From: Cercis canadensis
Taxonomy: Eukaryota; Streptophyta; Magnoliopsida; Fabales; Fabaceae
Length of the DNA: 64,000 bases
Direction: 5' to 3'
NCBI GenBank assembly: GCA_003255065.1
Contig: QAOA01007022.1
Coordinates: 1,013,271 to 1,077,270, forward strand
Part shown: positions 49,331 to 61,332 of the stretch, piece after piece
How the letters are laid out: every line of letters starts with the position of its first letter
Numbering within the stretch: the first letter of the stretch is position 1
Program-made: the position numbers and the translations under genes
Notes under the pieces: generated by a model
What the model was told of the DNA's origin: nothing
The model's database searches: none
The model's input: only the letters and a program-made list of their open reading frames with translations

Positions 49331-51960
49331 GACTAATCCACTAGAAACCAAATACACATGCGTTATATAGTGCCCTTCTTTTATTGTTAAGCGGTATTTT
49401 TTTTAATTTTTATCTATTAATTTTTTCTGCATTTGTGTGTTATCATTTATTGTTTTGGTCTTCTTTCCTCCATACATTTTATTTATTTCCTAAAATTCTA
49501 AAAACATGACAGAAAATAAATACCATAAAATAGTTTGAACAGATAGCATGCCGTAAGATAAGCATTGTACTCAAACTAATAAAAAATTGAAAATAATTGA
49601 TTATATTATTTTAAATAAGCTTGTTAAAATTAAATAGCTTTTAATTGAATAATATTAAAATTATTTTTAAGATTTCATAAATTTTATGTTTGAATTTAAA
49701 ATCATATTAAAAAATACTAAAAATTAAGCTTTCAAAAAAGTTGCTATAGCAAAACAATAATCAAAGATAAAACACTTGCCGAAGACATTCTACTGTTAAA
49801 ATTCAAACACTTGCTGAGGGATATTCTACAGTTATAAGTCAAATTTATTTATTTTTGGTTATAAGTCAGATTTTGCTTACGGGATGTTTGCATATTATTG
49901 ACTCCTTGCTTGTGCGTTTTAAGGTTATCTTCCTTCCCTAATTATGCTAGAAATCATCCATGTCTCCAATTAAGCTTGCAATTTGAGTCGTCTGTGTTGT
50001 GCTTAAGTTTCAAAAGCAATTAGTCAATGTGGGCTCCATCAGTTTAAACTGCTTCAATACTCAACTCCAAGATAACCTCTTTTATATTACACATTAAGAA
50101 GAAAGAAAAAAAGGAAGAAAAAGAAAAAAGAGGCCAAACCAAAATTGTAACTTTGGGTTAGAATCACTTTCAATTTTAATTTGCCTTAGGTTCCACTCCA
50201 ATTAGGGTCACCATGGTGTTTTTTGCATTAAAGCACCACGAAATTGCTTTATCCCTAACAAAGCTTTAAACCTCAAACTAATCAAACTTTGTTTGGTTTC
50301 CTAGGAATCCTTTCTGTTTAACTTTCAACGTCATTATTCCTTAAAATTAATGATTAAGAGAGCTTGATTGTGTTTTCTTTTTGTAAACAAATTAGTTGAT
50401 TAATTAAGGTTTTGTAATCCACACTGGTCAATCTCCTTTTACTTTCTTTACTGCTAATCCTTGTCGTTGTACCGTACAATAGTAACAAAGCATGTGAAAG
50501 AGAAAGATGCGTGGGGGATTATTAACCATTCCATTAATAATAGCTTCAAAACTATACTAATCCATGACATTGACAAGTATTTAGGACAAATAATTTCCAT
50601 AATTTTAACACACACAGTGTATAATTGATATTTAATAACCCCCAAATATTAAGTACTATAGAAATTTTTGACTTACATCTAAAAAATGAGGAATCATACC
50701 TTTAACTTCAACTTGTTACCAAAAAAAAACCCTTAAACTTCAACTTTATGAGGTATCATGTAAATTAGTTGTGCTGTGTTTGATATGTGAAAATTAGTTT
50801 AATTTGTTTATCAAAACCTTGTCATCTATATTTTATTTTGGAGCGAATAAAATAATTTTGTTACAGAAAAAATATAAACATACGAATGTCGTTTTATCAC
50901 CTGCAGATCATTATACTAACGGTTAACGGTTCATTAACAGATTTTTGTTTGGAACGAATGAATTTTTGTTTTATGGAGGAACGAAATAATTTTGTTGCAA
51001 GGAAAAATATAAGCACACGAATCTAACAATTGTTGTTTTATCAACCGCGCACTAACGATTAACGGTTCATCAATAAATTTTTGTTTGGAGTGAATAACTA
51101 TATTTCATTGTGAAGAAAATTCAAATATACTAATTTAACATTTGTCATTTTTGATTTATAAATTATTTTCTTCATATACAATATTCAATAAGTGGAATTG
51201 TCTTTCCCTTCTTTAATGTTCTATTTATAACTGAAAATGAGTAAAGTTCGGATCAAGTTAAAATAAACCACCTTTAACTTGCATTGTCCAATCCAATGAC
51301 TCATCTGAATCCATGACAATAAGAGCCACTAATGTCGCATAAAACCTAACTGGTAAGTGAAAGATTCCCGTAGCTACAAGGGTCACTTATCTTATGCACT
51401 GTAATTTTAATTTGCATATAAAACTTATGGGAAATTATGAAGACAATCTATCTCTAAATATTTTTAAGGAGCCGTCAAATCATATTTCCTTAAAAGGTAT
51501 GTCATGTATTTATAAACATATCTACCATAAGAAAAAGAGAAAAAAAAAAATCTATACCACTTACATATGAATTTTGGTAATATTACATATTTATATTTTA
51601 ATGGACAATTAATTATAAACCAAAGGATTAGTTTCATATTGAGAAAACAAAATAGAGAATAATAAATCTCTCACTTTTTCTTGGTACATATAATAAATTC
51701 CGCTTTACATGCACTGCACACAGAAATTCAATGATTCATAATTGTGAGCCACATGTAGTACTTGTGTGCAAGTTATTGCGTGCCACTATTGAACACGAGT
51801 ATCACGAATTTGTATAATATTCCTTAAACTTGAAGTAACTTCTTCTATTATTAATCTTAAGACAAAACCACTGTTTTTTCTTATCTGTTTTATTTACAAT
51901 TTAATTTTTGTTTCAAAGTTTATATTAAAAAAAAACATTATTAATTTTAGGTGTTTAGTA
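49331..51960. other. Intergenic stretch upstream of the bHLH gene
   Basis: AT-rich. No protein-like frame and no recognised RNA gene. Confidence 0.5.
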
Positions 51961-51988
51961 ATTAGTATTGTGCAGCTTACAATATAGT

Positions 51989-51996
51989 CTATATAG
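51989..51996 (+). promoter_or_regulatory. TATA-like box upstream of the first bHLH copy
   Basis: CTATATAG, followed after about 150 bases by a long CT-rich tract typical of plant leaders and then by the bHLH start at 52,685. It implies a leader of some 600 bases. Confidence 0.4.
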
Positions 51997-52099
51997 ATGG
52001 GAGGAAAGTTAGGAAACAACAAAAACCAACACAATCGTTGCCGACTACTTCTCAACCTCCAGCAAAGTAACTAGGGTTAACATTTAACCCGTGTCTGAC

Positions 52100-52684
52100 T
52101 TAACCAAGGTTTATTCTTTTGCAGTTAGAAGTTAGAGAGCGTAAGCCGCATACCCTCATTTCTTTCTCTTGGCTCCTCTCTCTCTTCAATTTTCACACTC
52201 ACCTTCACTTTGGTACGAAGGAAGGAGAAAAGTTCTCTCTCATTTTGATTTGTGAAACACCTGCGCCTTCTTGTTTCTTAAACTGCCAGTTTTACTCAGA
52301 ATGTCTATATTGCCTGAGTTCATTTTTGGTGTCACCCTGTATTTTTCTTACCCATTCATGGCTTCCTCTTCTTCTTCCCATTTGGGTAGCTCCATTTTTT
52401 CTGTGTAAATCCCAGTTCTCGTTTTTGTCGTTTGTTTAAATTTTTCTGGGTTTTCTTTGTGACCCAGAGTTGAAATTTGTAAGATCTGAAATTTATCTAA
52501 TTGGAGGTGTTTGTGAGGGATTTCTTCATGTGGGTTTCTGGATTTGGTTGTATAGAATTTAAGCTGAGATGGAAAGAAAGAAAGGCTTCTGTGATTGGTG
52601 GGGTTCTTAGGGAGTGAGATTCGATCGAGGGGTTGAATTTTTTCCTATAATTTTTTTGAGTGATTTTTGTTTCTGGGATTAGAG
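52100..52684 (+). other. Long CT-rich 5' leader of the bHLH gene (first copy)
   Basis: Pyrimidine-rich sequence that precedes the start codon. The last 283 bases, from 52,402, are identical or nearly identical to the leader of the second copy (53,866-54,148). The sequences upstream of that point differ completely. Open frames in the tract are low-complexity and not called. Confidence 0.55.
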
Positions 52685-53071
52685 ATGAAGGTTGAGGTGG
52701 GTTTATCTAGTGGGATGTGGAATGATGAAGACAAGGCCCTGGTTGCTGCGGTTCTGGGCACTCGAGCTTTCGATTACTTGGTTACCAACTCTGTTTCCAA
52801 TGAGAACCTGTTAATGGCCGTGGGGAGTGACGAAAATTTGCAGAACAAGCTCTCGGATCTCGTGGACCGTCCCAATATATCGAATTTCAGCTGGAACTAT
52901 GCGATTTTCTGGCAAATTTCGCAGACTAAATCTGGGGACTGGGTTCTGGGTTGGGGAGATGGGTGTTGCAGGGAACCCAAGGAAGGAGAAGAAGTTGGGG
53001 GCAGAGGACTTATCGCTCTTCGACTCGAGGATGAGATGCAGCAGAGGATGAGGAAGAGGGTGCTGCAGAAG
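52685..53071 (+). pseudogene. Partial first copy of the bHLH gene, cut at a single N
   Basis: It begins with the same ATG and encodes the first 129 residues of the bHLH protein found at 54,149, with no difference in the translation. It stops at the N at 53,072, after which the sequence is unrelated and soon meets a stop. It contains only the first part of the MYC_N domain. Given the many other duplicated contig ends, it is more likely the end of an overlapping contig or allele than a real gene fragment. A true tandem partial duplicate cannot be excluded. Confidence 0.85.
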
Positions 53072-53072
53072 N

Positions 53073-53865
53073 AGATTTTTATTTGTATAGTGTAAGGACA
53101 AATGTTGTATTTGATTCACACAAGAATTTCTCATCAGAAGAGATTCAGAACACTATATCCAGTTAGGCTGTTACAATCATCGTTATCCAGCAACAACTAT
53201 TGCCTGTCACAGATGTCCGAGTTCTATAAGCTATAAGCTAATGCCCAAAATTTCGGGAAAAGAAAAGTTAGCCTCGTGTGAAGCTATAAGCTATAAGCTA
53301 ATGTCACAGAATTTGGCCACTTCATCTTTCTCTTATCGTCGTGTGAAGATAAAATAAAGTTATCGTTGCCTCCAATTCCGTTTTCTCCCACACAAATTAA
53401 AGAGTCTTAAGTGAGCAACAGATAGGGTGATTCAACAGTTCAATTTCCAGCAGGACTTGGAGGCCGAGCAGAATGTTGTATTTGTTACTGAGATTGTCTA
53501 TCAAAAGAGGCCGTCTAATTTCATACCAATTGGTTAATGGCTAAGTCTACAATACCCATTGATGAAAATGGGCACCAGTGCAAAGGTCAATAAATGGCTG
53601 AGATTAAGTCACGTATACAGTCCAGATATCATGACTCAATATTACCTATAAACGGCTAATTATATTTTGGCCCAAAAAAATTTATGTATTTACTTGTGCT
53701 CCCCATTAACCAAAAATACCCACACCCCCTTCTTCTTCTTCTTCTCCACCCCCAATATGCAAGACCCGGATACAAGTTATGGGTGGGTCATGCTCGGTTC
53801 AACCCACGCAAATCCCTTTTCCCCTCATCCCCTCCCCTTCCTTCTTCTACTCCCCTCCCTTTTTT
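53073..53865 (+). repeat. Alternative upstream sequence of the second bHLH copy, with dispersed repeat
   Basis: This segment separates the two bHLH copies. From about 53,540 to 53,750 it matches 37,203-37,440: shared landmarks are AAATGGCTGAGATTAAGT, TTTATGTATTTACTTGTG and a CCCCCTTCTTCTTCTTC tract. A direct repeat CTATAAGCTATAAGCTAATG occurs near 53,225 and 53,283. It contains no gene. Confidence 0.6.
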
Positions 53866-54148
53866 TGTGTAAATCCCAGTTCTCGTTTTTGTCGTTTGTT
53901 TAAATTTTTCTAGGTTTTCTTTGTTACCCAGAGTTGAAATTTGTAAGATCTGAAATTTATCTAAGTGGAGGTGTTTGTGAGGGATTTCTTCATGTGGGTT
54001 TCTGGATTTGGTTGTATAGAATTTAAGCTGAGATGGAAAGAAAGAAAGGCTTCTGTGATTGGTGGGGTTCTTAGGGAGTGAGATTCGATCGAGGGGTTGA
54101 ATTTTTTCCTATAATTTTTTTGAGTGATTTTTGTTTCTGGGATTAGAG

Positions 54149-55987
54149 ATGAAGGTTGAGGTGGGTTTATCTAGTGGGATGTGGAATGATGAAGACAAGG
54201 CCCTGGTTGCTGCGGTTCTGGGCACTCGAGCTTTCGATTACTTGGTTACCAACTCTGTTTCCAATGAGAACCTGTTAATGGCCGTGGGGAGTGACGAAAA
54301 TTTGCAGAACAAGCTCTCGGATCTCGTGGACCGTCCCAATATATCGAATTTCAGCTGGAACTATGCGATTTTCTGGCAAATTTCGCAGACTAAATCTGGG
54401 GACTGGGTTCTGGGTTGGGGAGATGGGTGTTGCAGGGAACCCAAGGAAGGAGAAGAAGTTGGGGGCAGAGGACTTATCGCTCTTCGACTCGAGGATGAGA
54501 TGCAGCAGAGGATGAGGAAGAGGGTGCTGCAGAAGCTGCACACATCGTTTGGTGGTTCAGATGAGGACAATTATGCATATGGACTAGACCGTGTAACTGA
54601 TACAGAGATGTTCTTCCTTGCCTCCATGTACTTTTCGTTTCCTCGCGGGCATGGTGGCCCAGGTAAGTGTCTTGCTTCCGGGAAACATTTTTGGCTCTCA
54701 GATGCTCTGAAATCTAGCTCTGAATACTGTGTAAGATCTTTTCTGGCTAAATCAGCTGGAATTCAGACTGTTGTTTTAGTCCCTACTGATACTGGAGTAT
54801 TGGAATTGGGTTCTGTGAGAATGGTGGCAGAGAGCTTAGAATCGTTGCAGGCTATAAACTCTGCGTTTTCTTCCCCCCACTCCTCGTTCCCAAGGGTTAA
54901 GCCACTTTCACCCTTGCCTGTGGTGAATGAGAAGAAAGATGAAAACGTTCTCTTTTCTGGGTTAGCAATTGCTGATAAGGTAGAAGGAGTTCCAAAGATT
55001 TTTGGGCATGATTTGAACTCTGCTAACTCGGGTCGTACCCATTTCAGGGAGAAACTTGCTGTTAGAAAGATGGAGGAGAGGCCATTGGGGGGTTATCCCA
55101 ATGGGAATAGCATTAACTTTCCTAGTGCTAGAAATGGTGTTCATGCCTCAAATTGGGTGGCTAATCAAGGTGTGAGACAGGCTAATCATGCAGAAATTTA
55201 TGCACCTAGGTCCTCAACAAGCAATGTGCCTGAGCTGGTTAATGGGGTTAGGCAAGATTTTAGGCTCAACAACTATCCAACTCAAAGGCAGGTGCAAATG
55301 CAGATTGATTTCTCAGGAGCCACTTCAAGGCCTTCTGTGAGACCAATCGGTGCAGCTGAACCAGAGGTTTCCGATGTTGATGCTTCATGCAAAGAAGAGC
55401 AGGCTGGTCCATCAGAGGAAAGGAGGCCGAGGAAGCGGGGAAGAAAGCCTGCAAATGGAAGGGAAGAGCCTCTCAATCATGTGGAAGCAGAGAGGCAAAG
55501 GCGTGAGAAGCTGAACCAGCGGTTCTATGCTTTACGAGCTGTTGTGCCGAATATCTCAAAGATGGATAAGGCCTCTTTGCTGGGAGATGCCATTGCTTAT
55601 ATCAATGATCTTCAGGAAAAGCTCAGGATCATGCAAGCTGAGAGAGAGCGACTTGGAAGCACTTCAAGGGAAGGATCAATGCTTGAGGCTAACCCAAAAC
55701 CTGAAAACCAGAACCTAGCTCCTGATGTGGATATTCAAGCTTCCCAAGATGAAGTCATTGTGAGGGTAAGCTGCCCTCTTGATGCTCACCCTGCTTCAAG
55801 AGTAATCCAAGCATTCAAAGAGGCCCAAATCAGTGTTATTGAGTCAAAACTTGCTGCTGCAAATGATACTATCTTCCACACCTTTGTGATAAAGTCTCAA
55901 GGATCTGAACAGCTGACAAAGGAGAAGTTAATTGCAGCATTTTCCCGTGAATCCAACACCTTACAGCCAGTGCCATCAGTTGGGTAG
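54149..55987 (+). CDS. BHLH13: bHLH transcription factor, MYC_N-bHLH-ACT-like (bHLH13/JAM type)
   Basis: A 612-residue protein from one exon, starting at the ATG at 54,149 ([18 protein letters not shown]); an upstream in-frame TTG is not used. The MYC_N domain covers about residues 30-230, including [16 protein letters not shown] and [20 protein letters not shown] basic stretch [14 protein letters not shown] leads into the bHLH domain at about 441-490. That domain has the H-E-R DNA-contact residues (H444, E448, R452), so G-box binding is expected. A C-terminal ACT-like dimerisation region lies at about 535-605 ([13 protein letters not shown]). This order and the lack of introns match the group IIId proteins bHLH3/13/14/17 (JAM), repressors of jasmonate responses that compete with MYC2. 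Assignment to bHLH13 rather than a sister gene is tentative. Its first 129 codons also occur in the partial copy upstream. Confidence 0.94.
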   Translation: MKVEVGLSSGMWNDEDKALVAAVLGTRAFDYLVTNSVSNENLLMAVGSDENLQNKLSDLVDRPNISNFSWNYAIFWQISQTKSGDWVLGWGDGCCREPKEGEEVGGRGLIALRLEDEMQQRMRKRVLQKLHTSFGGSDEDNYAYGLDRVTDTEMFFLASMYFSFPRGHGGPGKCLASGKHFWLSDALKSSSEYCVRSFLAKSAGIQTVVLVPTDTGVLELGSVRMVAESLESLQAINSAFSSPHSSFPRVKPLSPLPVVNEKKDENVLFSGLAIADKVEGVPKIFGHDLNSANSGRTHFREKLAVRKMEERPLGGYPNGNSINFPSARNGVHASNWVANQGVRQANHAEIYAPRSSTSNVPELVNGVRQDFRLNNYPTQRQVQMQIDFSGATSRPSVRPIGAAEPEVSDVDASCKEEQAGPSEERRPRKRGRKPANGREEPLNHVEAERQRREKLNQRFYALRAVVPNISKMDKASLLGDAIAYINDLQEKLRIMQAERERLGSTSREGSMLEANPKPENQNLAPDVDIQASQDEVIVRVSCPLDAHPASRVIQAFKEAQISVIESKLAAANDTIFHTFVIKSQGSEQLTKEKLIAAFSRESNTLQPVPSVG

Positions 55988-56340
55988 TAAGGGAATTGCA
56001 ATTAACATAGTCCATAGGCAAGATACATAGAGAAGAAGAAGCAAAACCAAAGCTTTCCTCAGAAATTTTGTTATACAGCAGAGGATCCTAAATAGAAAAG
56101 CAGTGGAAACTAGAAGTAGAATAATAGCTCCTATTAACCAAGTAGGGCAGCAAATTTATGTTTGTTTATAGTATACAAAGTTTATCCATAAGCGGGAAGG
56201 GTAATCATTTTCTTTAGTTTAACCAACTCTGCCATGGTTATAAGTTGTTTCGTTCTTTAATCATAGTCTCTCAAGTTGTTATTTTCTTTGTATTTTGCCA
56301 AGTTATGTGCATAAGAGCAAAAGTATTGGTAAATTTTCTG
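55988..56340 (+). other. Probable 3' untranslated region of the bHLH gene
   Basis: Non-coding sequence right after the stop, richer in GC at first and then T-rich with TTTGTATTTTG-like stretches. No single clear polyadenylation signal was chosen. Confidence 0.45.
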
Positions 56341-59300
56341 CTGCTTGTGTCATTTTGAGATATTATATATCCTTGCTTTGTCAATCTGACAATATTAAGT
56401 TTCCTTCTTCCTACTTTTGATATTTATGCTTTTCCATAGCGAGATATATGTAATTGTTAAATTTGTTCTTTATTTGGGGAGACAATCCCCAACCTCCCAC
56501 ACTCTTTTATATGCCAATCTTTTCCAAGTTTTTGATTATATGCCCTACGCGGTTTCATTGATAATGAGTTACTTTTGTCATGATTTGGTTCGGACTAATA
56601 TGCTCTGTGCTTACTTTCATGCTGTCTCTGTCTCTTCTCACCTCTGCGCTCTGCATGAGAACTAGTTCTTATTCTTAGCTATTTGAACTCAAAAATCTTA
56701 TATGTGGAAATGAAATCAGATACATATAGTTTTGCTGTAACTTATTGATGTGAACAATAATGGAACTTTCTGTAGAATATATATGGCAATTTGAGATTTT
56801 TATTCCTTTCTTTGATTGGTAATAATTTCCCTTTCAGTTTATTTTTGTCTTGAATCCGGTTAATTTCATTCTCCTAGCTTTAATATGCATGAAGCACATG
56901 TTTCTTGTAATAATGACATTGAATTGGGTCTGGTTTCTTCATTTCCTGCTATAGAAAAATGAAAATTTGCCCTTTGTTTGCTTTTGTATTGAAATGATTA
57001 AATTTTGACTGAGCTTGTGTTTCATGTTTCTCTGCTCGTTTGGCTTTTAGATTCCTTGTTTGTCTAGAAGTTTATAAAATGGGTACAAATAATAAAATAA
57101 GGCCAACAAGCTTTTGTTCAGTTGAATCCTTGGTCTTATGAAACAAACTAACTGCAGTAACTGTAAGATTCTTGGGTACTGCTAATTTATCTTTGCAGCC
57201 AAATGAGGTCCATGAAAAGGAGAAAAAAGTATTAGAAGCTGCTGTCAAATGCTAGACCGTTCCTTTGATGTTTTCTCCTTTCTATAATGGATTTGAGGTA
57301 TCTCGAACTTATTATGCAGAAAAGAAGCTAAGGATGAAAGCAATAAAATAAAAGCAAAAAGTGACCTAAACCTCCTAGGCAACAAATATAATAAATTAAA
57401 TTACAAGTAGTATTGTGCAAAATAATCTTAGGGACCATTTTAGTGGTCCTATAGTATACGCGTCATGTCATGCCTCAATATTTGACGTTTGAATTGTTAA
57501 AACGTTCACGTGCTAGGTCCTTTCAAGTTCAACCAATGAGTTTTGTGATGACAAAAATCATGTGGTGCATGTGTTTCCTTTTAAAAGTGAAAGTGTTAGA
57601 CTTTGAAAAAAAAAGGGCAACAAAGTATGACAAAACTCATCTTGCATCGGTTGGCGTTGTTTAGGGAAACCCCAACAGGTCCTTGTCAAATTCTTGTGGA
57701 CTTTTTGTGTTTGATTCTTCGTCAATGCTTGAATGTCTATTTTTGCCCACTAATTTATTCATTTATTTCTTTCTATTATTATTTTTTAATTCTTGACCAT
57801 CCTTATTTCGGAGAATTTGAACTTGGAATAATGCTAGACCGACTAATTTATTGGTTAGCAACACAAATTCTAAACTTGGAATAATGTTAAATTTCTTATA
57901 GTAATGTTTCTATAGCGAATATAAATATCAGTTTAACATATACTATTTTGACGAAATAAAATTCCTAGGGACAAGGACATGAGCCTACACGAGTATATCA
58001 TGTGAGATAGATAAACACCAAATAAGTGAAAAATGTGACCAAAATTAGGGGCCGCAAAGCACAACATAGAACATGGTTCCTTATCTTTAGCTTTTAATGC
58101 CCATAATTCATTATACCCTCTTTGCACTTTATCTCAATGAACATACTATTTCAATGTTTGAAGCTTCCTCTGTATTTGCCCTTTCCGGGTAGCGAGGGAT
58201 CCATTGTACGCATGGGTTGTGGGGTTCCTTGTCTTAAAACACAACGGGCCAAGCATATCATGTGGTTATGCTCTTTTTTTTTTTTTTGGGGGGGCTTTTA
58301 AACCCAATTAACATTGTGGGCTCCACTAAATAAATTATCAAGAAAATCATTTTCCAATTTTATAAATGAGGTATGAATATGATTGACCTAATAAGGAACT
58401 CAAATTATATAGGCACGTTTTTGGGCTAACATTATTGAAAAAAAATATCATGCTCACCAATGGTCCATAATCCATTGCTCAATTGGACCACTACACAGAA
58501 TGCAAATTGTTAATCATATGAAGAAACTCACGTGTGCTTCTCATTTTCCATTTTTTTTCAGGGCTAATGCTGAGATAGTGACGCATGGTGTCTAGGTGAA
58601 AACCATAGTCACTAGTCACCACTACTCAACTGATCAACTCATTTCCCTTTCTTTCAAAAACTAAATTTTATATATATATATATATTTTTTAAAAAATACT
58701 TTATTTAATGACTTAGGTTATTTAATTTTAATTACCTTTTTTATGTAAAAATAAATTATATTCTTATCATCTGTTTTTATTTTATACACTAAATTGTTAT
58801 AATAAATAATTGATATACCTAAAAGACAGCAGTTCATGTTTATTTCATAAATTTCTAGTTACTTTGGGGGAGGAAGGGGTCTGTAAAGCTTAATTAGGGG
58901 TGTCTGATTAACCATATTAAGTGCTGAAAATTGAATATTTCAATAATTTTTGAATTATATTTGATTGATAGGCTTCCTAAAATGCTTTAACTTTTAAACT
59001 CAAACACTTTTTTTGGTTGCATGTTTTTGAATTTTTGGCACAAATTACCAATGCCTATGAAGTGGCAAGAACCTACAGGTGCTGAAATGTAGGTTCTGTT
59101 TGCAATTATTATGTGTTGGGTGGAAGAGTAATTATAATATTGATTCATGTATGCCTATGTACAGAAATAATAATGGGGGAATGTATGGATTCAGTGTCTT
59201 TCTTATTCCAGTAACTTCTCATTTCGTGGTGCGTGTGTCATAGTAATTATTGAAAGTTGCCACATGAATATGAATATGAACAACATAGACGACAAGACAG

Positions 59301-59880
59301 TTCTTTCTTCTTCAGGTTGTATTTCTTTTTCGGTCGCTCATGAGCTACCTCATCTTTCAAAAATATCAAAAGATGTTTAAAAGATGATGTAGAATAATTA
59401 AATTTATATTTTATTAACTATTTTGAAATTTAGACTTAATTTTTTATTTTTTTTGGTAACAATATCAATTTTAAGATACGAGTCCTATTATAATCTCTTA
59501 ATAAATGGTGATGTGGCACTATTCCCTTTAAAGGGAAGAATAATCTAGCGGTCAAGTTCTTTTTTGTTTTATTTTATGTTCTCCTAGCTTCTTCTCTTAG
59601 TAAGTAGTTTATGTCTTTGAGCAAGAAAAAATAATGAGTAAATTTATATTTGCGTTTTTGAAAAATTTAAAATTTATTAAAATAATTATAAAAAAAAATA
59701 CTAACCACAAAATAATCATTAAAAAAATAGACATTCATAACAACATAGTTTATCATTTGACAAATCCTTTAATAATTGACATAATTGATGGCTGTTTATG
59801 TGGTACATTAAATCAGTTTTCTAATGCCAACAGTGCTGCTAAAGTGGAAAAATAAATAAAAAAAGTGACTAAAAATACAA
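56341..59880. other. Intergenic stretch, no gene seen
   Basis: AT-rich with short frames of no recognisable family. An (AT)n tract lies near 58,670-58,685. Confidence 0.5.
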
Positions 59881-59992
59881 ACGGCGCCGTCTCATAAGTG
59901 AGGGAGAGAAGATTGTATCCGTCCTTCCTCCTCACTGTGACTGCACCTTATTTTGTTGCTTACTAAGTCCATGACTACTCAGTACTCACATC

Positions 59993-60000
59993 TATAAATA
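59993..60000 (+). promoter_or_regulatory. TATA-like box upstream of the sieve-element-occlusion fragment
   Basis: TATAAATA, 108 bases before the first ATG of the fragment. It lies in the context TCTATAAATACTCAC, which looks like a genuine plant core promoter. Confidence 0.45.
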
Positions 60001-60107
60001 CTCACTTGAGTCCTCCAACAAAATTATCCCATCAAACTTGGAAGGTTAACTTTACTCGCAACAGTAAACCAGTTAAATCTTCCTCTATCAACCATTTCAA
60101 ATCAGCC

Positions 60108-60364
60108 ATGGAGTCTCTTTCTTCCCCTTCTCTAAGAATAATGATTCTCTCTGTTATAGTATTGGGTTAGAGTTGATTACAAGGGTTAATTAATAATTGG
60201 TGTACGTGAGACAGATCAAAGAAGAAAAGTACATTTTCTTCTATGGAGGCAATGACAAGGACTGGATCCAGCAGTTCACTAAGTATACCACTGCCCTTTC
60301 AAATGATGCAGTGATGAAGAAGGAGGCCAAGATTTCAATTGAGTTGTTCTACAGGGGAAGCTAG
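60108..60364 (+). pseudogene. Fragment resembling a sieve element occlusion (SEO) protein
   Basis: From 60,206 the frame reads KYIFFYGGNDKDWIQQFTK and then KKEAKISIELFYRGS before a TAG stop. The YGG..WIQQFTK and EAKISIEL pattern resembles the C-terminal half of SEO proteins. These are phloem structural proteins; forisome subunits in legumes belong to the family. The usual protein has about 650-720 residues, so nearly all is missing. An ATG at 60,108 opens a 20-codon frame (MESLSSPSLRIMILSVIVLG). A hypothetical 62-base intron from 60,153 to 60,214 would join the two in frame to give about 65 residues, but the donor is weak. Pseudogene is the safer call. Confidence 0.5.
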
Positions 60365-60894
60365 GAACGACGCCGTTCCAAAGCTTTTGATTTATATGCC
60401 AATTACAAAAACACTAAATACTTAGGGCATGCTAATGGCACACAATTTGTTTTCTATCGGCTATAATAATAATAAAAAAAAAGATTTGTATGTAATTGAT
60501 ATTATTTTGTTCTATTCTATAGTTTTTATCGAGTATAAAGGAAACATAGCTTTATTTTTAAATCAGCTTAAAAAGACCATCAAGAATGAAATCATAATAT
60601 TAATCGGATAACTTTTTATATGAACAAATTTGCATGATTGCATTGCATAGGTGTGTTTATATATGAGTTTAGTTGCCCTACCTTTTTTCTTTTTTGTTTT
60701 TTTGTTTCAAGGTTTGAAGTTTATGAATCCAAATTTCTGCAACTACATATTTTTTGGAATTGAACATTTAAACAAATATTAATGCAGAATAAAAGTAACA
60801 TTGTCATGATTACGAATCTAAGCACTAGTCTAAAAACAAAAGAATACGAATTTAAGGACACTTGATATGGATCAGGCTCAATTTATTAGCAATC
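60365..60894. other. Intergenic stretch, no gene seen
   Basis: AT-rich, with a 60-codon lysine- and isoleucine-rich frame that has no recognisable motif. Confidence 0.5.
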
Positions 60895-60901
60895 GATCTA
60901 A

Positions 60902-60982
60902 GGCCCAATGGAAGTAGTATGTTTTGGGCTGAAGGTTTAGTTGCTCAAGCCCAACTCATTTTCAGGCCCAAATAAAAGCCCA
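60902..60982 (+). promoter_or_regulatory. Cluster of five site II (TGGGCY) elements, promoter of the right-edge gene
   Basis: GGCCCA at 60,902 and 60,965, TGGGCT at 60,925, and AGCCCA at 60,948 and 60,977, all within 81 bp. Such clusters mark proximal promoters of many plant housekeeping genes. They lie 330-410 bp before the candidate start codon at 61,312. Confidence 0.6.
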
Positions 60983-61311
60983 ACTCATTATGATTCTACG
61001 AATGATTTCGTTTGCACTTTTGGGGTGTGAAAAAAAAACGACAGAGCATCATTAGCACTTTAGCACCATGTACTGTTTGTTGTCTTGTCGACCCTGTCTG
61101 TCGGTCCTAGTTACCGAGAAAAAGTGTGCTTCTTCATCCGAACCATAATTACGCAACTGCCACTGAAGGCCGAATTAGAAAGCTCGGAGAGTCAGAAGTT
61201 TATGAGAATTCAGAACTCAACCCCTGCATTGCGTCTCAGTGAGTCGTTTCTGTCTCTTTTCAAGCACAGAGCGAAACTGAGCGTTTCTGAGTCATCGCCT
61301 TCTTCTGGGTC

Positions 61312-61332
61312 ATGGCTCAACCTAATCAACAG
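61312..61332 (+). CDS. DMS3: Candidate first coding exon of the DMS3-like gene
   Basis: ATG followed by six codons (MAQPNQQ), ending in CAG before GTCCTA. It follows a GC-richer leader and a site II promoter. The phase (0) agrees with the exon at 63,836, so splicing would give MAQPNQQ-KHLNFKNEIM. The donor GTCCTA is poor and the implied intron is 2.5 kb, so another first exon is possible. Confidence 0.35.

Noticed and set aside
52119..52439. 106-codon frame upstream of the bHLH start
   Set aside because: It is a by-product of the pyrimidine-rich leader and is replaced by unrelated sequence upstream of the second bHLH copy.
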